Shown here one piece after another: positions 41,770-54,218 of a stretch of DNA of 64,000 bases (the first letter of the stretch is position 1; every line of letters starts with the position of its first letter). This stretch comes from Cellulomonas sp. PhB143. Lineage in GTDB: Bacteria; Actinomycetota; Actinomycetes; Actinomycetales; Cellulomonadaceae. Where the stretch lies: the NCBI RefSeq assembly GCF_003752595.1, contig NZ_RKIJ01000009.1:530015-594014 (forward strand), read 5' to 3'. The notes under the pieces are model-generated. The model searched no databases. It had not been told where the DNA came from and was given only the letters and a program-made list of their open reading frames with translations. Position numbers and translations under genes: made by a program.

Positions 41770-41775
41770 TAGGCT
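41770..41775 (+). promoter_or_regulatory. -10 box TAGGCT of the 165-aa Nudix gene
   Basis: TAGGCT, 6 nt before ATG 41782. Confidence 0.55.
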
Positions 41776-41781
41776 CGGCGC

Positions 41782-42279
41782 ATGGCGACCCCCGAGTTCA
41801 TCCTCGCCCTGCGCGAGCGCATCGGGACCGCACCGCTGTGGCTGCCGGGGGTGACCGGCGTCGTCCTGCACGACGACGGACGCATCCTCCTCGGGCGGCG
41901 CGTCGACACCGGCGGGTGGGCCCTGGTCAGCGGCATCCTCGAGCCCGGCGAGGACCCCGCCGTCGGGCTCGCGCGCGAGGTCCTCGAGGAGACCGGCGTC
42001 GAGGTCACCGTCGACCAGCTCGCGTCCGTGACGGTCACCGACGAGGTCGTCTACCCCAACGGGGACCGCACCCGGTTCCTCGACCTGACGTTCGTGTGCC
42101 GGCCGGTCTCCGTGGAGTCCGCCGCGGGCGCGCGCGTGGCCGACGACGAGTCCCTCGAGGTCGCGTGGTTCGAGCTCGACGCGCTGCCCGGCGACCTCAC
42201 GCCCGAGAACCTCGACCGCCTGCACCACGCGATCCGCGCGGTCACGGAGCCGGAGCGCGGACCGTACTTCGTCCGCTGA
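41782..42279 (+). CDS. Nudix hydrolase (ADP-ribose pyrophosphatase-like)
   Basis: 165 aa. A complete Nudix box is visible at about residues 51-73: GILEPGEDPAVGLAREVLEETG (quoted over two parts: GILEPGEDPAV, then GLAREVLEETG). It holds the REXXEE metal-binding helix. The preceding TGVVLHDDGRILLGRRVDTGGWALVS is the usual first strand pair. DLTFVCRPVS and AWFELDALP complete the fold. Substrate is probably a nucleoside diphosphate derivative, but Nudix specificity cannot be read here. The start is leaderless. Confidence 0.9.
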   Translation: MATPEFILALRERIGTAPLWLPGVTGVVLHDDGRILLGRRVDTGGWALVSGILEPGEDPAVGLAREVLEETGVEVTVDQLASVTVTDEVVYPNGDRTRFLDLTFVCRPVSVESAAGARVADDESLEVAWFELDALPGDLTPENLDRLHHAIRAVTEPERGPYFVR

Positions 42280-42299
42280 TCGTCGGCCGAGGCAGCGGC

Positions 42300-43034
42300 T
42301 CAGTCGCGGGCGTACCGCCGCACGAACGCCGCCACGATCCGGCTCGGCACCGAGACGTCCGCCGCGCGCACCCGCGCCGTGACCTCCGCCGCGGTCTCCG
42401 CCGGGAAGTAGCCGTACTCCTTGTAGACCTCGATCCGCTCGGCGATCCCGTCGGCGTCGAGCTCGGGGTGGAACTGCGTCGCGTACTGGTTCTCGCCGAC
42501 CCGGAACATCTGCACGGGGCACGTCGCCGAGGACGCGAGCAGGACGGCGTGGTCCGGCAGCGTCCGGCATGCCTCCTTGTGGCCCACGAACGCGGAGAAC
42601 GACGCCGGCAGGCCGGCCAGCAGCGGGTCCGCGCGGCCGTCGTCGGTCACCTCGACGGTGACGGGGCCGACCTCCTCGCCGTAGTGCTCGTCGATCACCG
42701 CACCCTGGTGCAGCCCCAGCGTCCCGACGCCGTAGCAGGCGCCGAGGAACGGGAAGTCGCGTCCGACGACGTCGTCCAGCAGCGGCTCGAGCTCCGCCTC
42801 GACGCGGCGCTGGGTCTCGGACTTCTCCGCGTCGGGCGTGCTCGCGTTGAACGGGCTGCCGCCGACGAGGACGCCCGAGTAGTCGTCGAGGTCGATCGGC
42901 GGCAACGGCCCGGCCTCCATCCGCACGCGGTGCAGCTGGTGCGGCTCGAGGCCGCCGAAGCGCAGGAACGCGTCCCGCTCGCCCACGGCCGCGACCTCCT
43001 CGGCGCGCGAGGCCAGCAGCAGGAAGGGCTTCAT
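42300..43034 (-). CDS. Class I glutamine amidotransferase-like protein (GMP synthase-like)
   Basis: 244 aa. The triad is visible: the nucleophile in FLGACYGVGTLGLHQG, and His plus Glu in YATQFHPELDADG. The oxyanion-side phrase is GVLVGGSPFNAS. Stand-alone proteins of this type hydrolyse gamma-glutamyl bonds or serve as ammonia donors to unknown partners. The start overlaps the stop of the BASS transporter gene by 4 nt (ATGA), so the two are coupled. The segment EVYKEYGYFP near the C-terminus is common to this subgroup. Confidence 0.85.
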   Translation of the reverse strand: MKPFLLLASRAEEVAAVGERDAFLRFGGLEPHQLHRVRMEAGPLPPIDLDDYSGVLVGGSPFNASTPDAEKSETQRRVEAELEPLLDDVVGRDFPFLGACYGVGTLGLHQGAVIDEHYGEEVGPVTVEVTDDGRADPLLAGLPASFSAFVGHKEACRTLPDHAVLLASSATCPVQMFRVGENQYATQFHPELDADGIAERIEVYKEYGYFPAETAAEVTARVRAADVSVPSRIVAAFVRRYARD

Positions 43035-44005
43035 GCCGGTGAGCGTAGGTCGACGCCGCGCGGCTCGCCCGCGGCCGCAGGCCCGCTCACCGGGCGGCGC
43101 GCCCAGTAGGAGGCGAGCAACGAGCCGGAGAGGTTGTGCCACACGGAGAAGAGCGCGGCGGGCAGCGCCGCGGCGGGGCTGAAGTAGGTGGTCGCGAGGC
43201 TCGCGGCCAGGCCGGAGTTCTGCATCCCGACCTCGACGCTCACCGCACGGCGCGCCGTCTCGTCCAGCCGGGCCAGGGTCGCTGCGCCGTACCCGAGGGC
43301 CAGCCCGAGGCCGTTGTGCAGGATGACCGCGAGCGCCACGAGCAGCCCGGTGCTGAGCACCGCGTCGGCGTTCGCGCCCACGATGGCAGCAACGACGAGA
43401 ACGATCCCGAGCACGGACACCAGCGGCAGGTACGGCAGCAGGTAGCGCTCGACGATCCCTCCCGCGAAGGCGCGGACCAGCAGCCCCGCGACCACGGGGA
43501 CCAGCACGACCTGCACGATCGACGTCACGAGCGAGCCGTAGCTGACGTCCAGCGCAGACCCGGCGAGCCAGAGCACGATCGCGGGGGTGAGCAGGGGCGC
43601 AAGCAGGGTGGACACGGCGGTGAGCGCCACCGACAGGGCGGTGTCACCCTTCGCGAGGTAGACGATGACGTTGGACGCCGTGCCGCCGGGGGCCGCACCC
43701 ACGAGGATCATGCCGATCATCGCCTGGCCGTCGAGCCCGAAGAGATGCCCGATCCCCCACGCCAGGAACGGCATGATCGTGAACTGGCAGACGACGCCGA
43801 CGAGCACCGCCCACGGTCGGCGCGCCACCAGCACGAAGTCCGAGCCCCGCAGCGTGAGGCCCATGCCGAACATGATGATCCCGAGCAGCAGGGGGACCTG
43901 GCTCGCCAGGGGTGCGAGCTGGTCGGGGGCCACGAGCCCCGCCACTCCCCCGAGCAGCACCAGCACCGCGAACCACCGACCGACCGACTCCGCCACTCTG
44001 CGCAT
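43031..44005 (-). CDS. Bile acid:sodium symporter family (BASS) transporter
   Basis: 324 aa, nine to ten hydrophobic helices. Family segments are GIIMFGMGLTLRGSDF, FTIMPFLAWGIGHLFG, GAAPGGTASNVIVYLAKGDTALSVALT and SVEVGMQNSGLAASLA; the last two hold the sodium-binding positions in the ASBT fold. Substrates of bacterial members include organic anions and pantoate. ATG 44005 has a TAGCGT box 7 nt upstream, which argues against the longer Arg-rich frame starting at 44146. Confidence 0.9.
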   Translation of the reverse strand: MRRVAESVGRWFAVLVLLGGVAGLVAPDQLAPLASQVPLLLGIIMFGMGLTLRGSDFVLVARRPWAVLVGVVCQFTIMPFLAWGIGHLFGLDGQAMIGMILVGAAPGGTASNVIVYLAKGDTALSVALTAVSTLLAPLLTPAIVLWLAGSALDVSYGSLVTSIVQVVLVPVVAGLLVRAFAGGIVERYLLPYLPLVSVLGIVLVVAAIVGANADAVLSTGLLVALAVILHNGLGLALGYGAATLARLDETARRAVSVEVGMQNSGLAASLATTYFSPAAALPAALFSVWHNLSGSLLASYWARRPVSGPAAAGEPRGVDLRSPA

Positions 44006-44012
44006 GATCGGC

Positions 44013-44018
44013 ACGCTA
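44013..44018 (-). promoter_or_regulatory. -10 box TAGCGT of the BASS-amidotransferase operon
   Basis: Minus-strand TAGCGT, 7 nt before ATG 44005. Confidence 0.5.
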
Positions 44019-44090
44019 CCGCCGGGATCGGAAGCCTCGGTTCGGCCGACCACGAGGCGGACATCCGACGCGCGGCTCGCCCGTCCGGCG

Positions 44091-46543
<2,453 letters not shown>

Positions 46544-46660
46544 TGCACGCTCCGTCTGTCGCCGGCCTCCGTCTCTCTCAACGGCCCGCCGGAAATGTGG
46601 GGACGAGTGAAGCGTACGCGCGGCCCGGACGCCCGACGACGTCCCGTCCGGATCGCGGGA

Positions 46661-47491
46661 TCAGCCCGTGACCTCGACGACGACGTCGTGGCCCAGCTTG
46701 ACGATCAGCACCCCCACGACGACGACGAAGACGACGCGGACGAACCCGCTGCCCTTGGCCACCGCCATCCGCGCCCCGAGGTATCCGCCGCACAGGTTCG
46801 CGGCGCCCACCACGAGCCCCAGGCCCCAGAGCACCGCGCCGTAGGGCACGAAGAAGATCAGGGCGCCGAGGTTGGTCGCGAAGTTGACGATCTTCGCCAG
46901 CGCCGACGCGGGCAGGAACGCGTACCCGAGGACGCTCACGAGCGAGATGACGAGGAACGTCCCGGTGCCCGGGCCGAGCAGCCCGTCGTACGCCCCGATG
47001 ACCAGGCCGATGCCGGCGGCCGCCCAGCGATGACCGTTGCCGGACCAGCGCAGGCTGCTCGTGCGCCCGAGGCTCGGGCGGGCCACCGTGTAGACCGCGA
47101 CCCCGATGAGGACCACCAGGATGATCGGCGTGAACCACGCGGCGGGGATCCGCGAGGCGAGCGCGGCCCCGCCGAAGGCGCCCACCAGAGCGGTCGCCGC
47201 CATCGGCCCGGCCGTGCGCATGTCCGGGTGCACGCGGCGGTAGTACGTTGCCGCCGAGACGGACGTGCCCATGATCCCGGCGAGCTTGTTCGTGGCGAGC
47301 GCCTGCACGGGGCTGATCCCCGGGACCAGCAGCAGCGCCGGGAGCTGGACGAGCCCTCCCCCGCCCACGACGGCGTCGATCCAGCCCGCCGCGAACCCCG
47401 CCACCACGAGCAGCGCGATCGTCAGTCCGTCGAGCTCGAGGCCCCCGGTGCCCGGGAGGGCCGCTGCCACGGGGAGGGGGTCGAGGTGCAC
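46661..47491 (-). CDS. TSUP family (TauE/SafE) transporter
   Basis: 276 aa, eight hydrophobic helices. The family's two-repeat pattern is clear: AAGWIDAVVGGGGLVQLPALLL in the first half and VIGAYDGLLGPGTGTFLVISL in the second. TSUP proteins move sulfite, sulfoacetate or other organosulfur anions; the actual cargo is unknown. The GTG start at 47491 is followed by a short Pro/Gly segment before the first helix. It is divergent from the RHS gene, with 70-200 bp between. Confidence 0.88.
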   Translation of the reverse strand: MHLDPLPVAAALPGTGGLELDGLTIALLVVAGFAAGWIDAVVGGGGLVQLPALLLVPGISPVQALATNKLAGIMGTSVSAATYYRRVHPDMRTAGPMAATALVGAFGGAALASRIPAAWFTPIILVVLIGVAVYTVARPSLGRTSSLRWSGNGHRWAAAGIGLVIGAYDGLLGPGTGTFLVISLVSVLGYAFLPASALAKIVNFATNLGALIFFVPYGAVLWGLGLVVGAANLCGGYLGARMAVAKGSGFVRVVFVVVVGVLIVKLGHDVVVEVTG

Positions 47492-47561
47492 CCCGCTTTC
47501 GTACCACGGGCGGCGCGGCCGGGCGGCCCGCGTCGTTACGTGGTTGTGACATTTCGGGCCT

Positions 47562-50500
47562 ATGCGCGCCCGGCCCTGGCCTGTACTTTTTGCTCACCAT
47601 CACTGCCAGGTTTCTTTCAGGCAGGGCTGGGGCCCGCCCGATGGGGGTGTGGGTTTCGGTTCTGCCGCGCGCACTCGTGCGGTCTGTTCGAAGGTGATGG
47701 ACCTGTCCCAGCGCACGGTCTCCTCGTCGACGTTCGCGTTGCCGGACGGGACGTGGCAGACCGCGACGGCGATGTCTCCGGTATGGGTGCGTACCGGTGG
47801 GGACGGGACCTCGGAGGACGACTGGGCGGCGTTGGACGCGCACCTGACCGCGGGCAAGGACGGGATGCTGCGCCCGGTCGCGCACCCCGGCGACGTGCAG
47901 ATCTCCGGGGCGCAGCGGGCGGGTGCCGATGGCGTCTCGGTGGTCGCGTCGCTGACGGATCCCGCCACGGGGGTGCGCTCGGATCTGACCTGGCCCGGGG
48001 ACCTGCCGGCCCCGACCGTCACCGGCCCGCGCGCGGTGTTTGCGGACCTCGAGCCGGGCATGGACATGGTCGTCGATGTCACCGGCGCCGGCGTCGAGCA
48101 GTTCTTCGTGCTCGACCAGGCCCCGAAGGACCCGGCCGCGCTGGACATCCCGCTCGGGGTGGCCGCGCAGCACACGACCGCGGACGCTGACGGTGGCGTG
48201 TCGTTCGTGAAGAAGGCGGCGAAGAAGACCACGGTCGTGGCGCAGGTGGCGGCTGCGCAGATGTGGGACGCGACATACGACTCACAGCTCGCGCACCCGG
48301 TGACCGAGGCCTGGGACGAGGCCGGCGACCCGGCGCTGTGGGGTGTGGACGACCCAGCAGTGAAGGCTTCGGTCGAGAAGACCCCGGCGCCGAAGGGCTC
48401 GTCACCGACCGCCGCCTCGGACGCGGTGTTCGACCTGGGCGTCGTGGACCCGGTCCCGACCGAGGTGGCCGTCGATGGCGACGCCGCGGACGTGACCTTG
48501 AGCCCCGGTGCGGGCTTCCTCGCGGGCGCGGACACCGTGTACCCGGTCGTGATCGACCCGTCGGTGAGCCTGGCCCTGCCGTACGACACGTATGTGCAGT
48601 CGGACATGACGTCTGACCGCTCGCAGGAGACCGAGCTGCGGGTAGGTACCTTCGACGGCGGCACGACGAAGGCGCGCTCGTTCATGAACGTCACGCTGAC
48701 CCCGATCCACGGGCAGCAGATCACCTCAGCGTCGTTGAAGCTGTGGCAGTACCACTCGTACTCGTGCACCCCCCGGTCCTGGCAGGTCCAGGACACCGGG
48801 CTGGTCGATAAGGACACCCGCTGGACCCATCAGCCGACGTGGACGTCAAAGGTGTGGGCGACGTCGTCGGACACCCGGGGGTATTCCTCGGCGTGCGCGG
48901 GCGGGTGGTCCACCGTCGACATCACCTCCCTGGCGCAGGCGTGGGCTGACTCGTCGGTCACGACGAACGCGATCGGTGTGCGGGCGACGTCCGAGACCGA
49001 CTCCTACGGCTGGAAGCGGTTCAACTCCACGAACGCCGCCTCGGGCAAGCCGACGATCGTCGTGAACTACAACCGCCCGCCGGCGACGCCGTCGTCCGCG
49101 ACGCACGCGGCGGGTCAGTACGCCTGGTACCCGAGCTCGACGGCCTCCGACCGTGTGCTCTACGTCAAGACGCTGAACCCCAAGTTCAACGCGACCGTCA
49201 CCGACCCGGACGGCGGCGACGTCAAGGCGCTGATGGACCTCTCGCAGGGCACGACCGCGGTGTGGAACAAGGTCGCCGGCACCAGCGTCGCCAGCGGTGG
49301 CAGCTCAGCCATCGGCGCCGGTGGCGCGGCCCTGACGAACGGCAAGGCCTACACCGGCAAGGTGTGGGCCTCGGACGGGTCGCTGACCTCACCGGCGTCG
49401 AAGGCGATCACCGGCTTCACGATCGACACGAGCGCACCGTCGACGCCCTCGGTCACCGCGACCGGCTACACGAACGGGCAGTGGAAGGACACCAAGCCCT
49501 CGTCGAACACGTTCACGCTGACCTCCACCAGCAGCGACGTCGTCACGTTCGAGTACCGGCTCGACGCCGCGACGACGTGGACCGCGGTGCCCGCGACCGG
49601 CACGACGCCGACCGCCAGCTTGGCGTGGAATCCGACCAACGGCGCGCACACCCTCACGGTCCGCGCGATCGACAAGGCCGCCTGGCCCTCGGCGCAGAAG
49701 ACGTTCAGCTTCGGTGCCGGTGGTGCGGTCCTGGTCAGCCCCGTCCAGGGCATCAAGTCGACCGACTCGTTCGCGATCAGCGCGAACGCACCGCAGGCCG
49801 CCTCGGGGACCGTGACGGCGTCGGTGTACTCCCGTCCCGCGGGCACGGCCAACGACGCGGCATACGACCCCGTCCTGGGAACCACCCGGGGCTGGGACCT
49901 GGACGCCTCGACCGAGGCGAGCACGACGATCGCCAAGGACGGCGCCGCATGGGTCAAGACCGAGTTCTCCGGTGCGGGCGCAGCGAGCGCGCTCGGCAAG
50001 GACCGCGTCCCGGTGACCTTGGACGTGCAGGTGTGCTTCACCTACACCGCACCCGCCGTCGTGCGATGCACCTGGAACAACTCCCAGACAGCCAAGACCC
50101 CGACGGTCACGCGCGTCCCGCACGCCTTCGGTGACAGCTTCCCAACCGCGGACGCCGGCCCCGGACAGGTGGCCCTGTGGACTGGTGAGTTCAACACCTC
50201 CGCCACGGACGTCACCGTCCCCGGGTACGTGGGCGACCTGTCGGTCTCGCGCTCGTACTCGAGCCTCGCCGGCCCGGACGACGCCTCGGTGTTCGGCAAG
50301 GGCTGGTCGGCGTCGTTCGACGGCACCGACACCGGCATCGCCGGGTACGAGGTCGTGGACAACACCGACGTCGACGGCACCTTCGCGCTGGTCGACGACG
50401 AGGGCGGCGCACTGATCTACCGTCAGCCCGGCAACGGGCACGTGCTGATGAAGACCGGGACCTATACGGCGTTCGACGAGGACACCAAAGCCACCGGCGC

Positions 50501-53500
50501 GACCCTGCGACTGACCGGCTCTGGAAGCGCGGCACGGTTGACGTTCACCGAGGACGACGGCACCGTCACGATGTTCTCCCCGCTGTCCTCCGCGGCGAAC
50601 ACGGACCGCGAATGGGTCGCGAACTCGGTCAGCGAACCCGCCTCGAGCGGGGCGACGACGTTCACGCGCAACAGTGCCGGGGACGTCACGCGCATCCTGT
50701 CCCCTGCGCCGCCGGACGTGACGTGCAACGCCGCAGGCACCCTGGTGGCCGGGTGCCGCGCCCTGAACATCACCTACACCGCGGGCCGGGTCTCCTCGAT
50801 CAGCTACGAAGCCTACGACCCCACCAGCGCCGCGATGAAAGCGACGGTCGTGGCCGCCTACACCTACACCAACGGGTTCTTGACCCGGGTCACCGACCCT
50901 CGCTCGGGGCGGCACAGCGACTACACCTACGCGGGCGTCTCAGCGTCCGGGCAGCCGCTGCTGGCATCGGTGACCCCGCCGGGCCTCAAGACGATCAGCC
51001 TGCGCTACGGGGTGGGGATCTCCGCGCAGGACCCGGCGTCGCTGATCGGCGTCGACCAGGCGAACCTGACCAGCTCGGGGACCACGAGTCTGGCGTCGTT
51101 CGCGTACGGTCTGACCCCGGGCGCCGCCGGGGGCGGGCTGCCAGGCCTCAGCGCCGCCGACGTCGCCGTATGGGGCCAGGACGCGGCCCCGACCTACGGC
51201 GGCGCGGTCTTCGGACCCGACCACCCGGTCGCCGGAGGCCCCGCCTCGAGCGTCACGGCAGCGGACTGGCCGTACGCGGACCTGCAGTACACCGACGACC
51301 AGGGACGCGTGCTCAACACGGCAGCATTCGGTGCCGACGCCTGGCAGCTGGACGCGACCGGTTACGACGACGCAGGCCGCATCGTGCGCACCCTGGACCA
51401 GGGCGCGATCGCTCAGATCCGAGCCGCGACCGCCGCCACCGGGCAGCTGTCCGACGGCGCCGTCAACTCCTACGCGACCCTGACCCGCTACAACGACGAG
51501 ATCAAGGCCAGCGCCTCGGCCGTCGGGCCCGTCGTCGACGGTGCTGCGACGACCGTGGCCAAGGATGCCGTGATCGTCGAGCCCGGCTCGCTCGTGACCG
51601 ACACGTGGGCGCCGGCCGCGCCGAACGCCGACGGCCTCGAGACCCGCATGCACACCCACACCGACTACGACCAGCAAGCACCCAACCAGGGCGTCAATCC
51701 CAAGACCGGTCTCGGCTTCGCCCTGGCGACGACCACCACCACGACCGAGTCGCCGGCCGAGGTGGACCCGCAAGGCCCGGCCGCGACCGGTGAGCCGGTC
51801 CTGGACGAGTCACGCACCGGGTACGCCCCGATCGACGGTGCAGACCTGCTTGGTGCGACGTCCGGATGGATCCTCGGGTCAGCGACCACGAGCACCACCG
51901 TGGCCGCCAGCGGGAACATCACCACTCGGACGCGGTACGACGGCGAGGGCAGGGTCGTCGAGTCACGCCAGCCGACGTCGAACGGCGCCGACGCTGGAAC
52001 GACCCTCAGCGGGTACTACACCGCCGCCGCTCAGACCGGGGCGTTCGCCTCCTGCGGGCTGAAGCCGCAGTGGGCAGGCCTGGCCTGCCAGACCCGCACC
52101 GCGGACTCGGGCGCCACTCCCGTCCAGACCACCACGGGGTACTCCTACTACCTCGCCCCGACCACGGTCACCGAGACCAAGGGCTCGACGGTCCGCACCA
52201 CCGCCACGACGTACCTGGCTGACGGGGCGACGAACACCACGGCCACCACCGTGACCGGGCTTGCGTCGTCGACGCCGGCGCCTATGACCAAGACCGAGTA
52301 CGACCCGGCTACGGGGCTCGCCACGGCCACGGTCTCGCTGAACGGTGCCACGGAGGTCGGACGGATCAGCACCGCCTATGACGCGTGGGGACGGGCGGCC
52401 AGCTACACCGACACCGACGGGCAGATCACCACCACGACCTATGACACGGCGGGCCGGGTCGCGCAGGTCCGGGACCCGAAGGGCGTCACGAAGTACAGCT
52501 ACGACGAGACGATCAACGGCGTGGTGGAACATCGTGGCCTGCCCACCGGGGTGAACCTCAACGGTACCCAGCAGTTCACCGCCACCTACGACGCAGCCGG
52601 GAACATCGTCTCGCAGTCAATGCCCGGGCGGATCACCCAGACGAATGCTTACGACCGCGGCGGGCAGCTCGCCGAGCTCTCCTACACCGCGGCCGACACA
52701 GCCGGGGCCCAGGTGCCCGTCGCGTCGTGGTCGATCACGTCCACCGCGGAGGGGAAGACCGCCTCGGTCTCGACGAACGTCGGCGCCGACGACAACGGCA
52801 TCGGACGCGCCCTCGCCTACACCTACGACGAGGCGGACCGACTGACCGGTGTCTCCGACACCCTGGGCGGCCCGGAGAACCCGGACGCGACGTGCGCGAG
52901 CAGGTCCTACGGGTTCGACCTGAACGGCAACCGTGTCTCCCAGGCCACCACCACGGGCACGGTGGTCCCGAGTGGTGAGTGTGCGGATACTTCGACCGTG
53001 AGCAAGGCCTGGTCCTACGACACCGCGGACCGCGTGCAGTCCGGGGCGACCGTCACCGGCGGCGGGTCTCCTGGCGGTGGGGTGTACGCGTACGACGCGC
53101 TCGGCCGCCAGACCACGGTCCCTGCGGTCGACACCCCCGCAGGCACGAACGCCGGTGACCTGAACATCAGCTACTACGACACCGACGCCGCCCGATCGTT
53201 GACCCAGGCGGGGACCACGACCACCTACGGGCTCGACGCCGCCGGACGTCGATCGACCTCAACAAGTGTCACCGGGAGCGCCACCACCACCCTGACGCGA
53301 CACTACGGCGACAGTTCGGACAGCCCCGCATGGGCTCTGGAGGACAACGGCGACCAGATCACCACCACCTGGTATGGAACTTCCGTAGCCGGGGATCTCG
53401 GCATCACGACCACCACCGCCGGAAGTGATTCGCCCGTATCGAGAGTCACGCTCGTGGACCCGCACGGAGAAGTCGCGCTGACCATGCCCGCCGACACCCT

Positions 53501-54203
53501 GACCGCCCCCGCCGTACTGGGCGCGAACTGGTACGACGAGTATGGCAAGGCGCTCACCGCGACGACCGACACCGACGCCATCACTTACGGGGCCTTCGGC
53601 GCGAAAGAACGCGCACAAGACACCACCGGCCTCACCCTCATGGGCATGCGACTCTACAATCCCGTCTCTGGCTCCTTCACCTCAATAGACCCCGTCACCG
53701 GGGGCAACACCACCGCCTATACCTACCCCCAAGACCCGATCAACCATGCGGACCCATCCGGAAACTTCTTTGTTATCGACGATGCAATCGTCGCCGCACT
53801 CGCAGTCATTGCCGCGATCGGGCTATCGATCTACTTTATGTGGTGGTGGAAGACGCATTGCAAATACGGCTGCTCAGTGGCAGTTCGCGCTTCGCACATA
53901 CCGTTCCCGAACGTGAAGGCCTGGTCAGCAAAGCGATACTCTCAGTCGACATATTATGTGTACGAGATATATCGCGAAAGAGACGGGGCAACCTGGAAAT
54001 ACGGGATCTCTCGAGTAGGTATGTCGCGCGCATACTCCCAGGTGCCCAATTGCGGTCGGAAGTTCGGCGGATCATGCGATGCAAAACGGCGTCTCAAGGT
54101 GACTGGATGGTTTGCCGCCCGAATGGGTGAGGCCGGACTCATATATGCGTACGCAGCAAGACACGGACACTGCCCGCCGGGCCAATACTACAGTTGCATC
54201 TAA
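47562..54203 (+). CDS. RHS-repeat polymorphic toxin with C-terminal GIY-YIG-like nuclease tip
   Basis: 2213 aa in the open frame; start uncertain (ATG 47562 or 47697). No signal peptide is visible. Residues about 345-510 match a DNRLRE/CBM-like domain and about 860-945 a DUF6531-like segment. About 1260-2050 is the RHS/YD region, with repeats such as YDTAGRVAQVRDPKG and YDALGRQT. It closes with the RHS core-end box MRLYNPVSGSFTSIDP ... HADPSG at about 2025-2067. The tip (about 2068-2213) has one hydrophobic helix (VAALAVIAAIGLSIYFMWWW). The remainder looks GIY-YIG-like: YYVYEIYRERDG, then WKYGIS, and a late GEAGLIYAYAARHGHCPPGQY with the metal-binding Glu. Such proteins form shells that release toxic tips into rival cells. 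Confidence 0.85.
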   Translation: MRARPWPVLFAHHHCQVSFRQGWGPPDGGVGFGSAARTRAVCSKVMDLSQRTVSSSTFALPDGTWQTATAMSPVWVRTGGDGTSEDDWAALDAHLTAGKDGMLRPVAHPGDVQISGAQRAGADGVSVVASLTDPATGVRSDLTWPGDLPAPTVTGPRAVFADLEPGMDMVVDVTGAGVEQFFVLDQAPKDPAALDIPLGVAAQHTTADADGGVSFVKKAAKKTTVVAQVAAAQMWDATYDSQLAHPVTEAWDEAGDPALWGVDDPAVKASVEKTPAPKGSSPTAASDAVFDLGVVDPVPTEVAVDGDAADVTLSPGAGFLAGADTVYPVVIDPSVSLALPYDTYVQSDMTSDRSQETELRVGTFDGGTTKARSFMNVTLTPIHGQQITSASLKLWQYHSYSCTPRSWQVQDTGLVDKDTRWTHQPTWTSKVWATSSDTRGYSSACAGGWSTVDITSLAQAWADSSVTTNAIGVRATSETDSYGWKRFNSTNAASGKPTIVVNYNRPPATPSSATHAAGQYAWYPSSTASDRVLYVKTLNPKFNATVTDPDGGDVKALMDLSQGTTAVWNKVAGTSVASGGSSAIGAGGAALTNGKAYTGKVWASDGSLTSPASKAITGFTIDTSAPSTPSVTATGYTNGQWKDTKPSSNTFTLTSTSSDVVTFEYRLDAATTWTAVPATGTTPTASLAWNPTNGAHTLTVRAIDKAAWPSAQKTFSFGAGGAVLVSPVQGIKSTDSFAISANAPQAASGTVTASVYSRPAGTANDAAYDPVLGTTRGWDLDASTEASTTIAKDGAAWVKTEFSGAGAASALGKDRVPVTLDVQVCFTYTAPAVVRCTWNNSQTAKTPTVTRVPHAFGDSFPTADAGPGQVALWTGEFNTSATDVTVPGYVGDLSVSRSYSSLAGPDDASVFGKGWSASFDGTDTGIAGYEVVDNTDVDGTFALVDDEGGALIYRQPGNGHVLMKTGTYTAFDEDTKATGATLRLTGSGSAARLTFTEDDGTVTMFSPLSSAANTDREWVANSVSEPASSGATTFTRNSAGDVTRILSPAPPDVTCNAAGTLVAGCRALNITYTAGRVSSISYEAYDPTSAAMKATVVAAYTYTNGFLTRVTDPRSGRHSDYTYAGVSASGQPLLASVTPPGLKTISLRYGVGISAQDPASLIGVDQANLTSSGTTSLASFAYGLTPGAAGGGLPGLSAADVAVWGQDAAPTYGGAVFGPDHPVAGGPASSVTAADWPYADLQYTDDQGRVLNTAAFGADAWQLDATGYDDAGRIVRTLDQGAIAQIRAATAATGQLSDGAVNSYATLTRYNDEIKASASAVGPVVDGAATTVAKDAVIVEPGSLVTDTWAPAAPNADGLETRMHTHTDYDQQAPNQGVNPKTGLGFALATTTTTTESPAEVDPQGPAATGEPVLDESRTGYAPIDGADLLGATSGWILGSATTSTTVAASGNITTRTRYDGEGRVVESRQPTSNGADAGTTLSGYYTAAAQTGAFASCGLKPQWAGLACQTRTADSGATPVQTTTGYSYYLAPTTVTETKGSTVRTTATTYLADGATNTTATTVTGLASSTPAPMTKTEYDPATGLATATVSLNGATEVGRISTAYDAWGRAASYTDTDGQITTTTYDTAGRVAQVRDPKGVTKYSYDETINGVVEHRGLPTGVNLNGTQQFTATYDAAGNIVSQSMPGRITQTNAYDRGGQLAELSYTAADTAGAQVPVASWSITSTAEGKTASVSTNVGADDNGIGRALAYTYDEADRLTGVSDTLGGPENPDATCASRSYGFDLNGNRVSQATTTGTVVPSGECADTSTVSKAWSYDTADRVQSGATVTGGGSPGGGVYAYDALGRQTTVPAVDTPAGTNAGDLNISYYDTDAARSLTQAGTTTTYGLDAAGRRSTSTSVTGSATTTLTRHYGDSSDSPAWALEDNGDQITTTWYGTSVAGDLGITTTTAGSDSPVSRVTLVDPHGEVALTMPADTLTAPAVLGANWYDEYGKALTATTDTDAITYGAFGAKERAQDTTGLTLMGMRLYNPVSGSFTSIDPVTGGNTTAYTYPQDPINHADPSGNFFVIDDAIVAALAVIAAIGLSIYFMWWWKTHCKYGCSVAVRASHIPFPNVKAWSAKRYSQSTYYVYEIYRERDGATWKYGISRVGMSRAYSQVPNCGRKFGGSCDAKRRLKVTGWFAARMGEAGLIYAYAARHGHCPPGQYYSCI

Positions 54204-54218
54204 ACAAAGGATCCCGAC

